NCBI GenBank assembly: GCA_031119595.1
Contig: JAVHXX010000171.1
Coordinates: forward strand, 1-8,709
Reading direction: 5' to 3'
Length of the DNA stretch: 8,709 nt
DNA from: Patulibacter sp.
Lineage (GTDB): Bacteria > Actinomycetota > Thermoleophilia > Solirubrobacterales > Solirubrobacteraceae
In this document: positions 1-7,000 of the stretch, one piece after another
Layout: every line of letters begins with the position of its first letter
Position numbering within the stretch: the first letter of the stretch is position 1
The notes under the pieces: model-generated
What the model saw: only the letters and a program-made list of their open reading frames with translations
Databases searched by the model: none
Told to the model about the DNA's origin: nothing
Translations under genes and position numbers: made by a program

Positions 1-1165
1 GGCCGAAGTTGAGGAAGTCGGACAGGTCGATGCCGGTCCCGATGCGGGATCCGTCCTGGCCGCCGAGGACGCCCCAGGCTCCGCCGTCTCCGATCTGCAG
101 CGCCTTGTCGAAGCCGACGCCGGCGCCGCCATTGCCGAGGATCGCGCCGGAGTGGCCGATGATCCCCAGGCCGGTGTTGATCGAGTACGTCGTCGCGGCC
201 GTGTGCTCGGCGGCAGCGCCGCCGCCGCTGCCCTGGCGGGTGACGATCCACTGACCGGCGCTGGGCGTGTCTTCCGGCGGGCCGTTGTAGTAGTTGCCCA
301 TGAACATCGTGATGCCCACGAGCCGTTTGGGCTGTACCGCGACGGGTCCGTGCACGTTCCAGTCGGTGAACCACGTGCGGCCGCGAGAGCCGTTCTCGTA
401 TCGGATGTAGCCGAAGTACGCGGCGTGCTCGTTCTGCGGGTCGCCGCTGCCTGCGACGACGAACCGCGCGCTGAAGTTGTGGACGGTGCCCATCGCAGCG
501 ACCGGCGACGAACCTCCGGTGCCGAACTGCACGGTCGAAGTGATGCCCTGCACCGAGTTCTGCAACGGGTTGGTGATGTCCGTCACCTGGTAGTTGTTGT
601 CCAGGTGGATCGGGCGGGTCGCGTTGACCGCCGCCCATCCCGTCGCGCCCGTGGAGTACCCGACGCGCATCTCCGCGAAGCCGCTCGACTTGGTAATCGT
701 TTTCGCCGCGGGAACGAGCTTCCCCGCAATCGAGTCGTAGACGAACGGAGCGTTTGGCGTCGGCGAGGCGAGGTCGAGGTTCGACGCGTCAAGCTTGAGG
801 CCGAGGGCTGTCTTCGTCGCCTTCTGGGTCGCAGCGCGAGCGTCGCTGTTGGCCGCCATCGCCGCGTCGGTGTCGAGCTGAGACGCGGCCACCACCGGAA
901 GCGTGACGGGGCTGTCGCCCGCCTCGTTCGGCTTGGCGACGAGGTTCGACCCGTCCCAAACGACCGTCTTGGAGCGCACGACGACCGGCGTCGGCGGCAC
1001 CACTCCGTCCCACGCGAGGTAGGAGCGGGTGCGGAGCTCGGCGACCTCGCCCGGGTCCGTGGTGACGAACGTCTGGCCGACGGTCGTCCACGTGATCGAC
1101 GTGCCCGAAGACAGCCAGTCGTAGTACGGCAGGGTGAGACCCGCCTGCAAAGTGAACGTCGACAT
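1..1165 (-). CDS. Fibre-like virion protein (3' end outside window)
   Basis: This frame is open from an ATG at 1165 to the left edge: 388 codons with no stop, so the C-terminus is missing. GGAGG lies 5 bases before the ATG and supports this start. I translated it by hand. Residues 1-95 are beta-rich with two Trp-Asp-Gly motifs (about 52-54 and 70-72). Residues 95-122 are rich in Ala, Thr and Asp and could form a short helical stalk. From about 135 on there is a Ser/Thr/Gly/Asn-rich, beta-type region with many aromatic residues and a GSGGGAAAE linker near 312-320. This build of small anchor, short stalk and large glycine-rich tip is typical of phage fibre or spike proteins. Its place right after the capsid genes and before any tail gene suggests a head fibre or other capsid-attached protein. 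A minor tail or receptor-binding protein is the alternative. I do not recognise a named family. The reading frame is certain; the function is inferred. Confidence 0.72.
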   Translation of the reverse strand, partial: MSTFTLQAGLTLPYYDWLSSGTSITWTTVGQTFVTTDPGEVAELRTRSYLAWDGVVPPTPVVVRSKTVVWDGSNLVAKPNEAGDSPVTLPVVAASQLDTDAAMAANSDARAATQKATKTALGLKLDASNLDLASPTPNAPFVYDSIAGKLVPAAKTITKSSGFAEMRVGYSTGATGWAAVNATRPIHLDNNYQVTDITNPLQNSVQGITSTVQFGTGGSSPVAAMGTVHNFSARFVVAGSGDPQNEHAAYFGYIRYENGSRGRTWFTDWNVHGPVAVQPKRLVGITMFMGNYYNGPPEDTPSAGQWIVTRQGSGGGAAAEHTAATTYSINTGLGIIGHSGAILGNGGAGVGFDKALQIGDGGAWGVLGGQDGSRIGTGIDLSDFLNFG

Positions 1166-1195
1166 GGCGGCCTCCGCGGCTCGCGAGAAGAAGGG

Positions 1196-1230
1196 TGTGA
1201 CGCCGAGCCGGAGCGGGGCCCGGCGTCACA
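1196..1230 (-). terminator. Intergenic hairpin, terminator-like
   Basis: A perfect 10-bp inverted repeat (TGTGACGCCG at 1196-1205 and its complement at 1221-1230) encloses 15 bases that can add a further GCC/GGC pairing. On the minus strand it begins 9 bases after the stop of the 73-residue gene and is followed by a pyrimidine-rich stretch (CCCTTCTTCTC), not a clean U-run. It could end or attenuate transcription before the fibre-like gene, or protect the 3' end of the upstream message. The stem is seen; the role is inferred. Confidence 0.5.
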
Positions 1231-1239
1231 GGGTGTCGG

Positions 1240-1461
1240 TCAGACGTTCTGGCTGGCCTGCGAGAACGTCGGGGAGCCACCGGCAACCGTCGACGCGGAG
1301 TCGACCTCGCCGATGTAGCCCTTGGCGTTGAGCGCCTTGATGCGCTCCTCGACCTGGGCGGCGCCGCCGTCGTCGTGGCGCTCGTCCGTGGACGTCGCCT
1401 CCGGCTCGGTGGCGATGCCCTGCGTGTCCGGCTCGTCGGCCGGCTTCTTGGCGGCAGCCAT
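1240..1461 (-). CDS. Small protein following the major capsid protein
   Basis: This is a 73-residue protein starting at ATG 1461, whose A is the last base of the capsid stop codon (TGATG). It is therefore probably translated by re-initiation after the capsid gene, and no separate strong ribosome binding site is visible. The open frame extends further upstream, but only inside the capsid gene in another frame, so the later ATG is preferred. Residues 1-40 are rich in Ala, Lys, Glu, Asp and Thr and look disordered. Residues 38-53 (VEERIKALNAKGYIGE) could form a short helix, and the tail is rich in Ser, Thr and Gly. I do not recognise a family. The position suggests a small head protein or head-completion accessory, but nothing in the sequence proves this. 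Confidence 0.75.
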   Translation of the reverse strand: MAAAKKPADEPDTQGIATEPEATSTDERHDDGGAAQVEERIKALNAKGYIGEVDSASTVAGGSPTFSQASQNV

Positions 1462-2405
1462 CACGGAGCGACCAGAACGGCCGTCGGGTACGTGTTGCCG
1501 GTCGCGAGGTTGCCCTCCGGGGTGATCGGCGCTGCCATGACCCACCCGAGGCGGAACGTGCAGCGCAGCGCGACCATGTCCTGCTGCGGCAGGTTGTACA
1601 TGATCTCGCCCGTGATCGGATCCTGGATGACGGCCTCCGTCAGGAGCTTCCAGCGGATGTCCTGTCGCAGGCCGACGATGCCCGAGTCACCGGACACCGC
1701 GATGACCTCGGCGGCACCCGAGCCGGTCGGCCACAGGCCGCGCATGGCGTAGGTGATCGGGGTCTCGTGGACCTCCTTGAGGGACACCGTGTCGCGGTAC
1801 CGCTCGCCGAGCGTGTTGCGCGCGTTGCGCAGGTACCGGCGCTCGCCACGGGACGCGATGAACGCCGTCGGGTCGTAGCCGTCCTCCTCGACGGAGGCCA
1901 GCACGTTGCCGAGGTCCGTCGCCAGGCCACCGGCGTTCTGCGCGGCGGTGCCGCGCGTGACAGTGTTGCCGGCGGCGACGGCCTTGCCGACGATGTTCGC
2001 GTCCGTCCACGACGCCGGCGCGTTGGCGCCGAAGAAGATGGCGGCGTCGATCGCACGGCCGATCGCCTCGACGATCAGCGGCTTGGTCTCGGCGATGATG
2101 TCGTACTGGGCGTCATCGATGACGGCCTCCGGCACCGGGACGATGCAGGCCAGCTCCTCGGCCACAATGGTCTTGGAGCCCCACGCCGCCTTGCTGGTCT
2201 GCTTGATGCCGGTGTCACCGTTGACGAAGTACGCCATCGGCAGCGCCGTGAGCGCCGGCATGGAGTACGTCTTGGTCGACATCTCCACGCTGCGGAACGT
2301 GGCGAGCGCAGCTGACTGCTGACGCACACCACGAAGGATGTCCTGGGCGATCGGCTTCGGGATCAGAGCGTCCGCGTCCGAGCGCCCGATAGCGGAAGTG
2401 GCCAT
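1461..2405 (-). CDS. Major capsid protein, HK97-fold
   Basis: The product is the 314-residue main shell protein of the head. The start at ATG 2405 is preceded by AAAGGGG six bases upstream. Family signs include an N-terminal arm (1-45) leading into the MPALTALPMAYFVN strand (49-62). A long acidic helix-strand region (82-125, with ELACIVPVPEAVIDDA) resembles the spine helix and P-domain of phage capsid proteins. A stretch around 165-190 reads LASVEEDGYDPTAFIASR, like the A-domain. A C-terminal strand region (250-295) ends in FRLGWVM. There is no long N-terminal delta domain and no obvious protease site, which fits the separate scaffold gene just upstream. About 106 bases separate it from the scaffold gene, and the next gene overlaps its stop by one base. 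The HK97-fold assignment comes from recognised sequence style and gene order. Confidence 0.92.
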   Translation of the reverse strand: MATSAIGRSDADALIPKPIAQDILRGVRQQSAALATFRSVEMSTKTYSMPALTALPMAYFVNGDTGIKQTSKAAWGSKTIVAEELACIVPVPEAVIDDAQYDIIAETKPLIVEAIGRAIDAAIFFGANAPASWTDANIVGKAVAAGNTVTRGTAAQNAGGLATDLGNVLASVEEDGYDPTAFIASRGERRYLRNARNTLGERYRDTVSLKEVHETPITYAMRGLWPTGSGAAEVIAVSGDSGIVGLRQDIRWKLLTEAVIQDPITGEIMYNLPQQDMVALRCTFRLGWVMAAPITPEGNLATGNTYPTAVLVAP

Positions 2406-2480
2406 GGTCGGCCCCTTTCAGTTCGGGTTTCGTTGCGGCCACCTGGGCCAGCCGACGCCGCCTGGGCGCTCTCGGCGGGT

Positions 2481-2496
2481 GCCCCCGGTCGGGGGC
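2481..2496 (-). terminator. Short GC hairpin between scaffold and capsid genes
   Basis: GCCCCC at 2481-2486 pairs with GGGGGC at 2491-2496 around a four-base loop, giving a six-pair all-GC stem. It begins about 15 bases after the scaffold stop on the minus strand. No U-run follows. It may be a weak attenuator or an mRNA 3'-end stabiliser before the capsid gene. In DNA this GC-rich a stem of this size can also occur by chance. Confidence 0.3.
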
Positions 2497-2511
2497 GAAG
2501 TTTGTGGAGGC

Positions 2512-2988
2512 TCAGCCGCGCGCGGCTGCGCGCAGGACCGAGTTGAAGTCCTGGGGCGTGTCGCCGCGGTTCCGGCCCTGGTCGAATGACGGCGGGTCAG
2601 CCTTCGTTTTCTGTTCGCCGACCTTCGCCGCGAGCGCCTTGGCGTCCTCGAGCAGTTCCTCCGGCGTCGTCCCCGACAGGCGCCCCGCCCACTCGGCGTC
2701 GAGGCCCGCGGCGCTTGCGGCGTCGCGGCGGTCGATCTCGCGCTGGAGCTCAGCGACCCGCGTCGTGAGGGTCGCGTTCTCGCCCTGCGCGCGCTCGAGG
2801 TCGGACTTGCCGGCGTTGAGCAGTTCCTGTTCCCGCGCCTCCGCGGCGCGAAGCTTGGTGCGGTACGACGCCGACTCGCGGCGCAGTCGCGTCTTCTCGG
2901 CGTCGGACGTCTCGGCCGCCGGCGGCTGCGTGTCCGTAGCGGCCGTCTCGTCGGTCATCTCGGTAGTGGTCGTCGTTTCCTCGGACAT
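2512..2988 (-). CDS. Capsid scaffolding protein
   Basis: The product is a 158-residue protein that would direct capsid protein assembly and then leave the head. GGAGGGG lies directly before ATG 2988. Residues 1-30 are Thr/Glu/Asp-rich and disordered in look. Residues 30-90 form a highly charged heptad-like coiled coil (ESASYRTKLRAAEAREQELL, then RVAELQREIDRRD). Residues 108-128 make a second helix. The C-terminal stretch is polar and ends in DFNSVLRAAARG, a short basic helix of the kind that scaffolds use to bind capsid protein. Its position just before the major capsid gene, low complexity and coiled coil all agree. Hairpin-bearing gaps flank it on both sides, suggesting that its level is set separately from its neighbours. 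It is not a protease-scaffold fusion: no serine protease motif is present. Confidence 0.85.
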   Translation of the reverse strand: MSEETTTTTEMTDETAATDTQPPAAETSDAEKTRLRRESASYRTKLRAAEAREQELLNAGKSDLERAQGENATLTTRVAELQREIDRRDAASAAGLDAEWAGRLSGTTPEELLEDAKALAAKVGEQKTKADPPSFDQGRNRGDTPQDFNSVLRAAARG

Positions 2989-3014
2989 GGCCCCTCCTGG
3001 GGGTCGTGATGGTT

Positions 3015-3048
3015 CAGTGACCGCGGGGTACCTGCCCCGCGGTCACTG
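3015..3048 (-). terminator. Strong 14-bp hairpin between decoration and scaffold genes
   Basis: CAGTGACCGCGGGG at 3015-3028 is matched perfectly by its complement at 3035-3048 with a six-base loop, the strongest dyad in the window. On the minus strand it starts 14 bases after the TAG of the decoration-like gene and ends 26 bases before the scaffold start, upstream of that gene's ribosome binding site. No U-tract follows on either strand. High-GC actinobacteria often have hairpin terminators without a U-tail, so partial termination is likely. RNA processing or a protein-binding site is also possible. Confidence 0.55.
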
Positions 3049-3062
3049 GGCGGCGGTCGCGT

Positions 3063-3476
3063 CTAGCGACGGGTGATGGCGACCTCGACGAGGCCGCCCG
3101 GGTTCGCGGTGCCGGTCGACGTGACCGCCTCCTTCACCGCGAGCACGTCGCCCGCCGTGACGGAGAGGTTCGCCGCCGTGCCGGAGAGCGTCAGCACGGA
3201 CTGCGCGAACGCTGCCGGGTTGACGCCGGTCACCAGGTCGAGGGTGCCGATCACGGTGGAACCGCTGCCGGACTGGCCGCGGTTCTCCAGGGTGATCGTC
3301 CGCTTCGTCGCCGTGGCGCCAGTGATGGCGGCGTCCGGCGTGAACGACGCGGCGGTGACCGTGCCGTCCTCCGATGCGACAAGCAGCGCCTGATTGGCGG
3401 TCGTCGCAGCGGTCTGAGCGGGGATTCGCGAGCGAAGTCGCTGGATGCGGGGCGAGCCCGCCGGATCCTGAGCCAT
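3063..3476 (-). CDS. Beta-rich capsid decoration-like protein
   Basis: This 137-residue protein starts at ATG 3476, two bases after the portal stop, with GGAGG seven bases upstream. A short basic N-terminus (residues 9-18, with Arg at 10, 13, 15 and 17) is followed by about 115 residues of alternating hydrophobic and polar strands rich in Ala, Thr, Gly and Val. Examples are ANQALLVASEDGTVTAASF (27-45), RTITLENRG (59-67) and a closing LVEVAITRR. Cysteine and predicted helix are nearly absent. The pattern fits a small beta-sandwich virion protein, and similar proteins are found among actinobacteriophage head genes. A decoration or capsid-stabilising role is inferred from fold type and from its place among head genes. 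A head-tail connector or other minor structural protein cannot be excluded. It probably shares an mRNA with the portal and ends at the strong hairpin just downstream. Confidence 0.7.
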   Translation of the reverse strand: MAQDPAGSPRIQRLRSRIPAQTAATTANQALLVASEDGTVTAASFTPDAAITGATATKRTITLENRGQSGSGSTVIGTLDLVTGVNPAAFAQSVLTLSGTAANLSVTAGDVLAVKEAVTSTGTANPGGLVEVAITRR

Positions 3477-3478
3477 GG

Positions 3479-4936
3479 TTATGCCTCCGTGGTCTGGGCA
3501 CCGGCGGTGCCGACGTGAGTTGCCTTGGGATCGGACTTGCCGAACGTGGAGTTGGCGTCAAGCACGAGGTCTTCGGGCTTGGCCTGCTTCCACCGGTTGA
3601 TCTCGTCCTGCGACGCGCCGGCGCGCTCCCAAAGCGCGGTCTTCGGCACGCCGAGTGCGGCGAGTTTGAGCAGCGAGTCGACCTGCTCGCCGGCGGTCTG
3701 GAACTCGGAGTCACCCCACACGGTCTCGATGAGATCGGCGCCGGCGCGACGGTCGTCGCCCTCCATGTGCGCGGCGTACCGCACGACCCGCTCCCACCCG
3801 TTGCCCTGTGCGACCTTCCGCAGGTTCACGAGGGAGATCAGGCCCGTCTCGGCGGCACGCGCGCCCTCGCCGTTGACCGCCGCGTTGCCGGTGAACCCGG
3901 AGAACATGTAGGCGGGTAGGCGGTGGCGCGCGGCGAAGTGCTGGAGCTGCATCGCCGCGGCGTCCGTGTAGTTCTTGAGCTGCGCTGCGTCGAGCTGCTT
4001 GACGTCCGGCGTCTCGCCCTTCGGGCCGGGAGTGAGCGTCAGCCACTTCTTCCAGTCGGCCTCGGCCTGCCAATTCGGCAGCTCGTTGCCGTCCTTGTCC
4101 TGCGGCGGGAGCGTGTTGATGAGGACTCGCTTAGGGACCGCCCCGAACTCGCTCGCTACGAGCATGTCCATGAACGTCTTCTCCAGCGCCTGCTGCCCAG
4201 CGCGGCACGGGTCGATGTCGGAGAGGCCACGCGGGTTGCGGATCTCGACGACTGGGACGAAGTCCACGCCCGTCTGCTGCTCCCAGTCCTGTCCGTCGCG
4301 GCCCTGGACCCACGACGCCCCCTCGGAGAGCGTGCCGTCGGTGATCTTGCTCGACGTCTGGTACCGGTAATTGGCGCCCGGCAGGTAGACGGTCGCGAAG
4401 CCGCGCTGTGCGACCGGGTCCACCCACCACTTCGTTGCCGCGGCGACCTGACGGTGCGTACCCGGGACGTAGTCCACGGCGACGGCGGCGGGAGACTCGA
4501 CGGTGATGAACGCCGGCTCCCCGTCCTTCTGCGGCGGCCCGATCAGCACGGGGCAGCGGCCGTGGATCATCGCGTCGGTGGTGGCGTCGACCGCGAACTC
4601 GTCGAGATCGTTCCACTGCCACGTCCGCCATGCGCCGGCATCGGTGGTCAGCTCGCCGGGCGTGATGCCCTCCCCGGTGTACCGGAATCCCTCGATCTTC
4701 ATCCGCTCCACGCGGACGTCCACCACGACGTTGCACAGGTTGTCGATCAGCCCCACCGGGTGGGTGCCGAACAGTTCCTTCCACCACGCGAGGATCGCCT
4801 TGAGACGGACCGTGCCCTCGTAGTATGAGAGCCGTTCGTTGAACAGTGGTGCCTCATTGGAGAGGCGCTCGAGGTGGCGGTGCAGGTACCAGTCAGGGTG
4901 ACCGACGGGCGCTGCGGTTGAGGCGGTGACGGTCAC
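3479..4936 (-). CDS. Portal protein, SPP1 gp6-like
   Basis: The product is a 485-residue subunit of the ring at the capsid vertex through which DNA is pumped. The start is GTG 4936, overlapping the terminase stop by four bases (GTGA), with GAGGA about ten bases upstream. The N-terminal RLSYYEGTVRLKAILAWWKE (35-54) and the following GLIDNLCNVVVDVRVERMKI (62-81) match the opening helices of this portal class. The wing region with EIRNPRG (231-237) comes next. The long helical stem and crown include RHRLPAYMFSGFTGNAAVNG (338-357), then EGARAAETGLISLVNLRKVA, the usual Asn/Gly/Glu motif before the crown helices. The last 60 residues (WKQAKPEDL onward) are polar and probably loose. Length fits the family. 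Gene order of terminase, portal, then head genes is standard. No MuF-type protein follows, unlike many relatives of this portal class. Confidence 0.93.
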   Translation of the reverse strand: MTVTASTAAPVGHPDWYLHRHLERLSNEAPLFNERLSYYEGTVRLKAILAWWKELFGTHPVGLIDNLCNVVVDVRVERMKIEGFRYTGEGITPGELTTDAGAWRTWQWNDLDEFAVDATTDAMIHGRCPVLIGPPQKDGEPAFITVESPAAVAVDYVPGTHRQVAAATKWWVDPVAQRGFATVYLPGANYRYQTSSKITDGTLSEGASWVQGRDGQDWEQQTGVDFVPVVEIRNPRGLSDIDPCRAGQQALEKTFMDMLVASEFGAVPKRVLINTLPPQDKDGNELPNWQAEADWKKWLTLTPGPKGETPDVKQLDAAQLKNYTDAAAMQLQHFAARHRLPAYMFSGFTGNAAVNGEGARAAETGLISLVNLRKVAQGNGWERVVRYAAHMEGDDRRAGADLIETVWGDSEFQTAGEQVDSLLKLAALGVPKTALWERAGASQDEINRWKQAKPEDLVLDANSTFGKSDPKATHVGTAGAQTTEA

Positions 4937-6573
4937 AGGATCATCCTCGAGACGGAGTGCATGCCCCAGCCGTCCACCAGCGCGTCAGCGCGGGCTTCCC
5001 AGGCGAGCGTCGCGGCGATGGCCGCGTCGATCTTGGACTTCTGCTTTGGCTTGGCGATGCCGTAGCCGGCTGGGACCGGCGTTCGGACCGCATTGCCTAG
5101 GTGGGTGCGAAGGACGTCGCCGAACTGCGGATCGTGGTCGTAGGCGATCTTGGCGTCGCCCTCCTCGATCGCGATGCGGAACCGCTCGAGCGCCTGCCAC
5201 ATCGGCATGCGCCGGCTGGTGAACCACTCGAAGACCTGCTCGGGGAAGTCGCGGCCGAGGCGGTCGATCTCGTTCGGCCAGTACGGCGGGTCGCCGTAGA
5301 ACTTGATGACCTTGTACGTCGAGAACGCCTCGCGCATAGCTTCTTCGACCGCGAGGCCCGGCACCTTCCAATCCGGCGGCGCCGATACCGGCCGCTGCCA
5401 GTACCCCAGGCGCTGCACAAGGCCGTCGGCCATGCGCACGGCGTAGAGGGCGGTGCCGTCGTCGGCGCGCGACCCGTCGAAGCCGACGCACACGTCGTCG
5501 CCCGGCTCGATCCGGTCCGCGCCAGCGGCCTCGATGGCCTTGTCGACGTGGCGGAGGGAGATGTACGACTCGTCGCCGGGGACGACGGCGTTGAGGAAGT
5601 AGCGGTTGGCGCGGGCGGTGGACTCCTCGCGCATGCGGTTGATGACGCGGTCCGTCACCATCCATTCGGCGTCGCCGTACGCGGCTCGCAATTGCGCGAT
5701 GACGAGGTCCTTGTCCCCGTCGATCTCCTCCCGCGTGAGCGCCTTGCCCTCGCGGTGGTCGAACAGGAACGCCGACTCGACGTCGGTCACCGGCGCGGTG
5801 TCGGAGAGCTTCGCTGCGCGGTCCCAGAGCGTCTCGGCGTAGGAATGCTCGCCGAGCGCGTATGCCGTCGAGGTGATGAGCGCCCACGGGTCGTCGCCCG
5901 CTCGCTTGGGCAGGTTCGTCAGCAGCGTGTCGACCTGCTCGATGAGCGCTGGGAGGATCAGCAGGTGCGCCTCATCGATTCCCAGGTGCGTCTGCCGGCC
6001 ACCATCGGCCGACTTCGCCGAACGGGTTCGGACCTCTACGAGACCGCCGGTGGGGATGACGATCCGGTCCGCCTGGACGTTGTCGCGCTCCCGGAACCCG
6101 TAGACCTCGGCCGCGGGCCCATTGAGGAGGCAGTCGCGGACCGGTCCGAACGTGTTGGACGTCGCCTGGCCCTCCTCCGTGGCCATGAGGCTGATCCACG
6201 GCTCGACGACCGAGCGGCCGACAGGGCGGCCGTCGTCATCCCAGTGCGAAAACCGGCACGGCCCGACCGCCTCGAACGCCTTGACGAACGCGTCCAATGC
6301 CGACTTGGCCCACCCCTTCGGGCGAGACAAGACCACGGTGTCGTAGACCCGCCTGCCCGTCGCCGGCTTCAGCCGGTAGGCGTGAACGAGGAAGATGACC
6401 GCCTCGCTGCTGAGCCTGATCGGCTTGCCGGCCTTCGCGCCGGGGCCGTGCACGAGCATCTGCTCTATCCAGGCGACCGCGGTCCACCCCAGCGACGGCC
6501 ACGAATCCTTCGCATCCGGCCACTGAGCGGACCGGCGCGCTTCGGCTTCGTACCGGCCGCGGTCAACCCGCAA
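4933..6573 (-). CDS. terL: Terminase large subunit (ATPase and nuclease)
   Basis: The product is the 546-residue packaging motor: it cuts concatemeric DNA and uses ATP to drive it into the prohead through the portal. The ATPase domain carries a Walker A variant SRPKGWAKS (83-91), a Walker B HLGIDEAHL (196-204, Asp200 and Glu201) and a coupling motif ITSTAY (233-238). The RNase H-like nuclease domain shows likely metal ligands Asp366 (GFDGSRADDGT), Asp428 (FYGDPPYW) and Asp515 (KSKIDAAIAA). The N-terminal region includes LGWTAVAWIEQMLVHGPG (28-45), as in actinobacteriophage terminases of the Terminase_1 type. The start is TTG 6573, eleven bases inside the small terminase gene. No ATG or GTG that keeps the N-terminal motif lies in frame, so translation is probably coupled. 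The Walker A lacks the textbook GKS spacing, but this form is usual in these relatives. Confidence 0.95.
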   Translation of the reverse strand: MRVDRGRYEAEARRSAQWPDAKDSWPSLGWTAVAWIEQMLVHGPGAKAGKPIRLSSEAVIFLVHAYRLKPATGRRVYDTVVLSRPKGWAKSALDAFVKAFEAVGPCRFSHWDDDGRPVGRSVVEPWISLMATEEGQATSNTFGPVRDCLLNGPAAEVYGFRERDNVQADRIVIPTGGLVEVRTRSAKSADGGRQTHLGIDEAHLLILPALIEQVDTLLTNLPKRAGDDPWALITSTAYALGEHSYAETLWDRAAKLSDTAPVTDVESAFLFDHREGKALTREEIDGDKDLVIAQLRAAYGDAEWMVTDRVINRMREESTARANRYFLNAVVPGDESYISLRHVDKAIEAAGADRIEPGDDVCVGFDGSRADDGTALYAVRMADGLVQRLGYWQRPVSAPPDWKVPGLAVEEAMREAFSTYKVIKFYGDPPYWPNEIDRLGRDFPEQVFEWFTSRRMPMWQALERFRIAIEEGDAKIAYDHDPQFGDVLRTHLGNAVRTPVPAGYGIAKPKQKSKIDAAIAATLAWEARADALVDGWGMHSVSRMIL

Positions 6574-7000
6574 GACGGGAAGCCACTTCGCCCGGCACGA
6601 CCGACAGACCAGCCTGCGACTTCGTGTCGGCGGCGTCGGCCGGCGTCTTGTCGACGACCTGGATCCGCATGCGGTGGCGAGCCTGCGGCGTCATCCCGAG
6701 TGCGTCCTCGAGCTTGGAGAGCTGCATCCACCACACGCCGGGGGCATCGGTGGGGTTGTCGTCGAGCAACGCCGTGAGCAGCGCGGCGCGGCCGACGGCG
6801 TGAGCGTCTGACGGCGTGAGCTCGGCGCCCATCGTCACCCACACGTCCCGCCAGTACGCACGCGCCACCGGCAGCGAGTCGACAGGGACCGGAAGGTGAT
6901 CCGGGAACGGGGGGATATCGCGATCGGGATCGCGAACGACTCGGCGAAACCCAGCCGACGGGCTGCGCTTGGCCGATGGATCCGGAAGGGGACCGGGCAT
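6563..7000 (-). CDS. terS: Terminase small subunit, P27-like
   Basis: This 145-residue protein recognises the packaging site on phage DNA and hands it to the large subunit. The start at ATG 7000 is supported by GGGAGG seven bases upstream; the frame is open further upstream but without a comparable binding site. It opens with MPGPLPDPSAKR, a proline-rich start common in actinobacteriophage small terminases. It continues with the helical core ARAYWRDVWVTMGAELTPSD (46-65) and ends the core with KLEDALGMTPQARHRMRIQV (96-115), which matches the conserved closing motif of P27-type small terminases (length, Leu-Gly-x-Thr-Pro, then basic residues). The last 30 residues are polar. Its stop lies inside the large terminase gene. 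The gap upstream of it is where the protein's DNA target would be expected. Confidence 0.9.
   Translation of the reverse strand: MPGPLPDPSAKRSPSAGFRRVVRDPDRDIPPFPDHLPVPVDSLPVARAYWRDVWVTMGAELTPSDAHAVGRAALLTALLDDNPTDAPGVWWMQLSKLEDALGMTPQARHRMRIQVVDKTPADAADTKSQAGLSVVPGEVASRLAG

Noticed and set aside
152..1318. A 388-codon open frame on the plus strand opposite the fibre-like gene
   Set aside because: Its product is Arg/Val-rich low-complexity sequence. The minus frame has a good ribosome binding site and a sensible structural protein composition.
3923..4828. A 301-codon plus-strand frame opposite the portal gene
   Set aside because: The portal reading is unmistakable, and this frame is only its high-GC shadow.
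5101..6777. A 558-codon open frame on the plus strand opposite the large terminase gene
   Set aside because: It mirrors the minus-strand terL gene. High third-position GC keeps opposite frames open, and the product is Arg/Val/Asp-rich without recognisable motifs.
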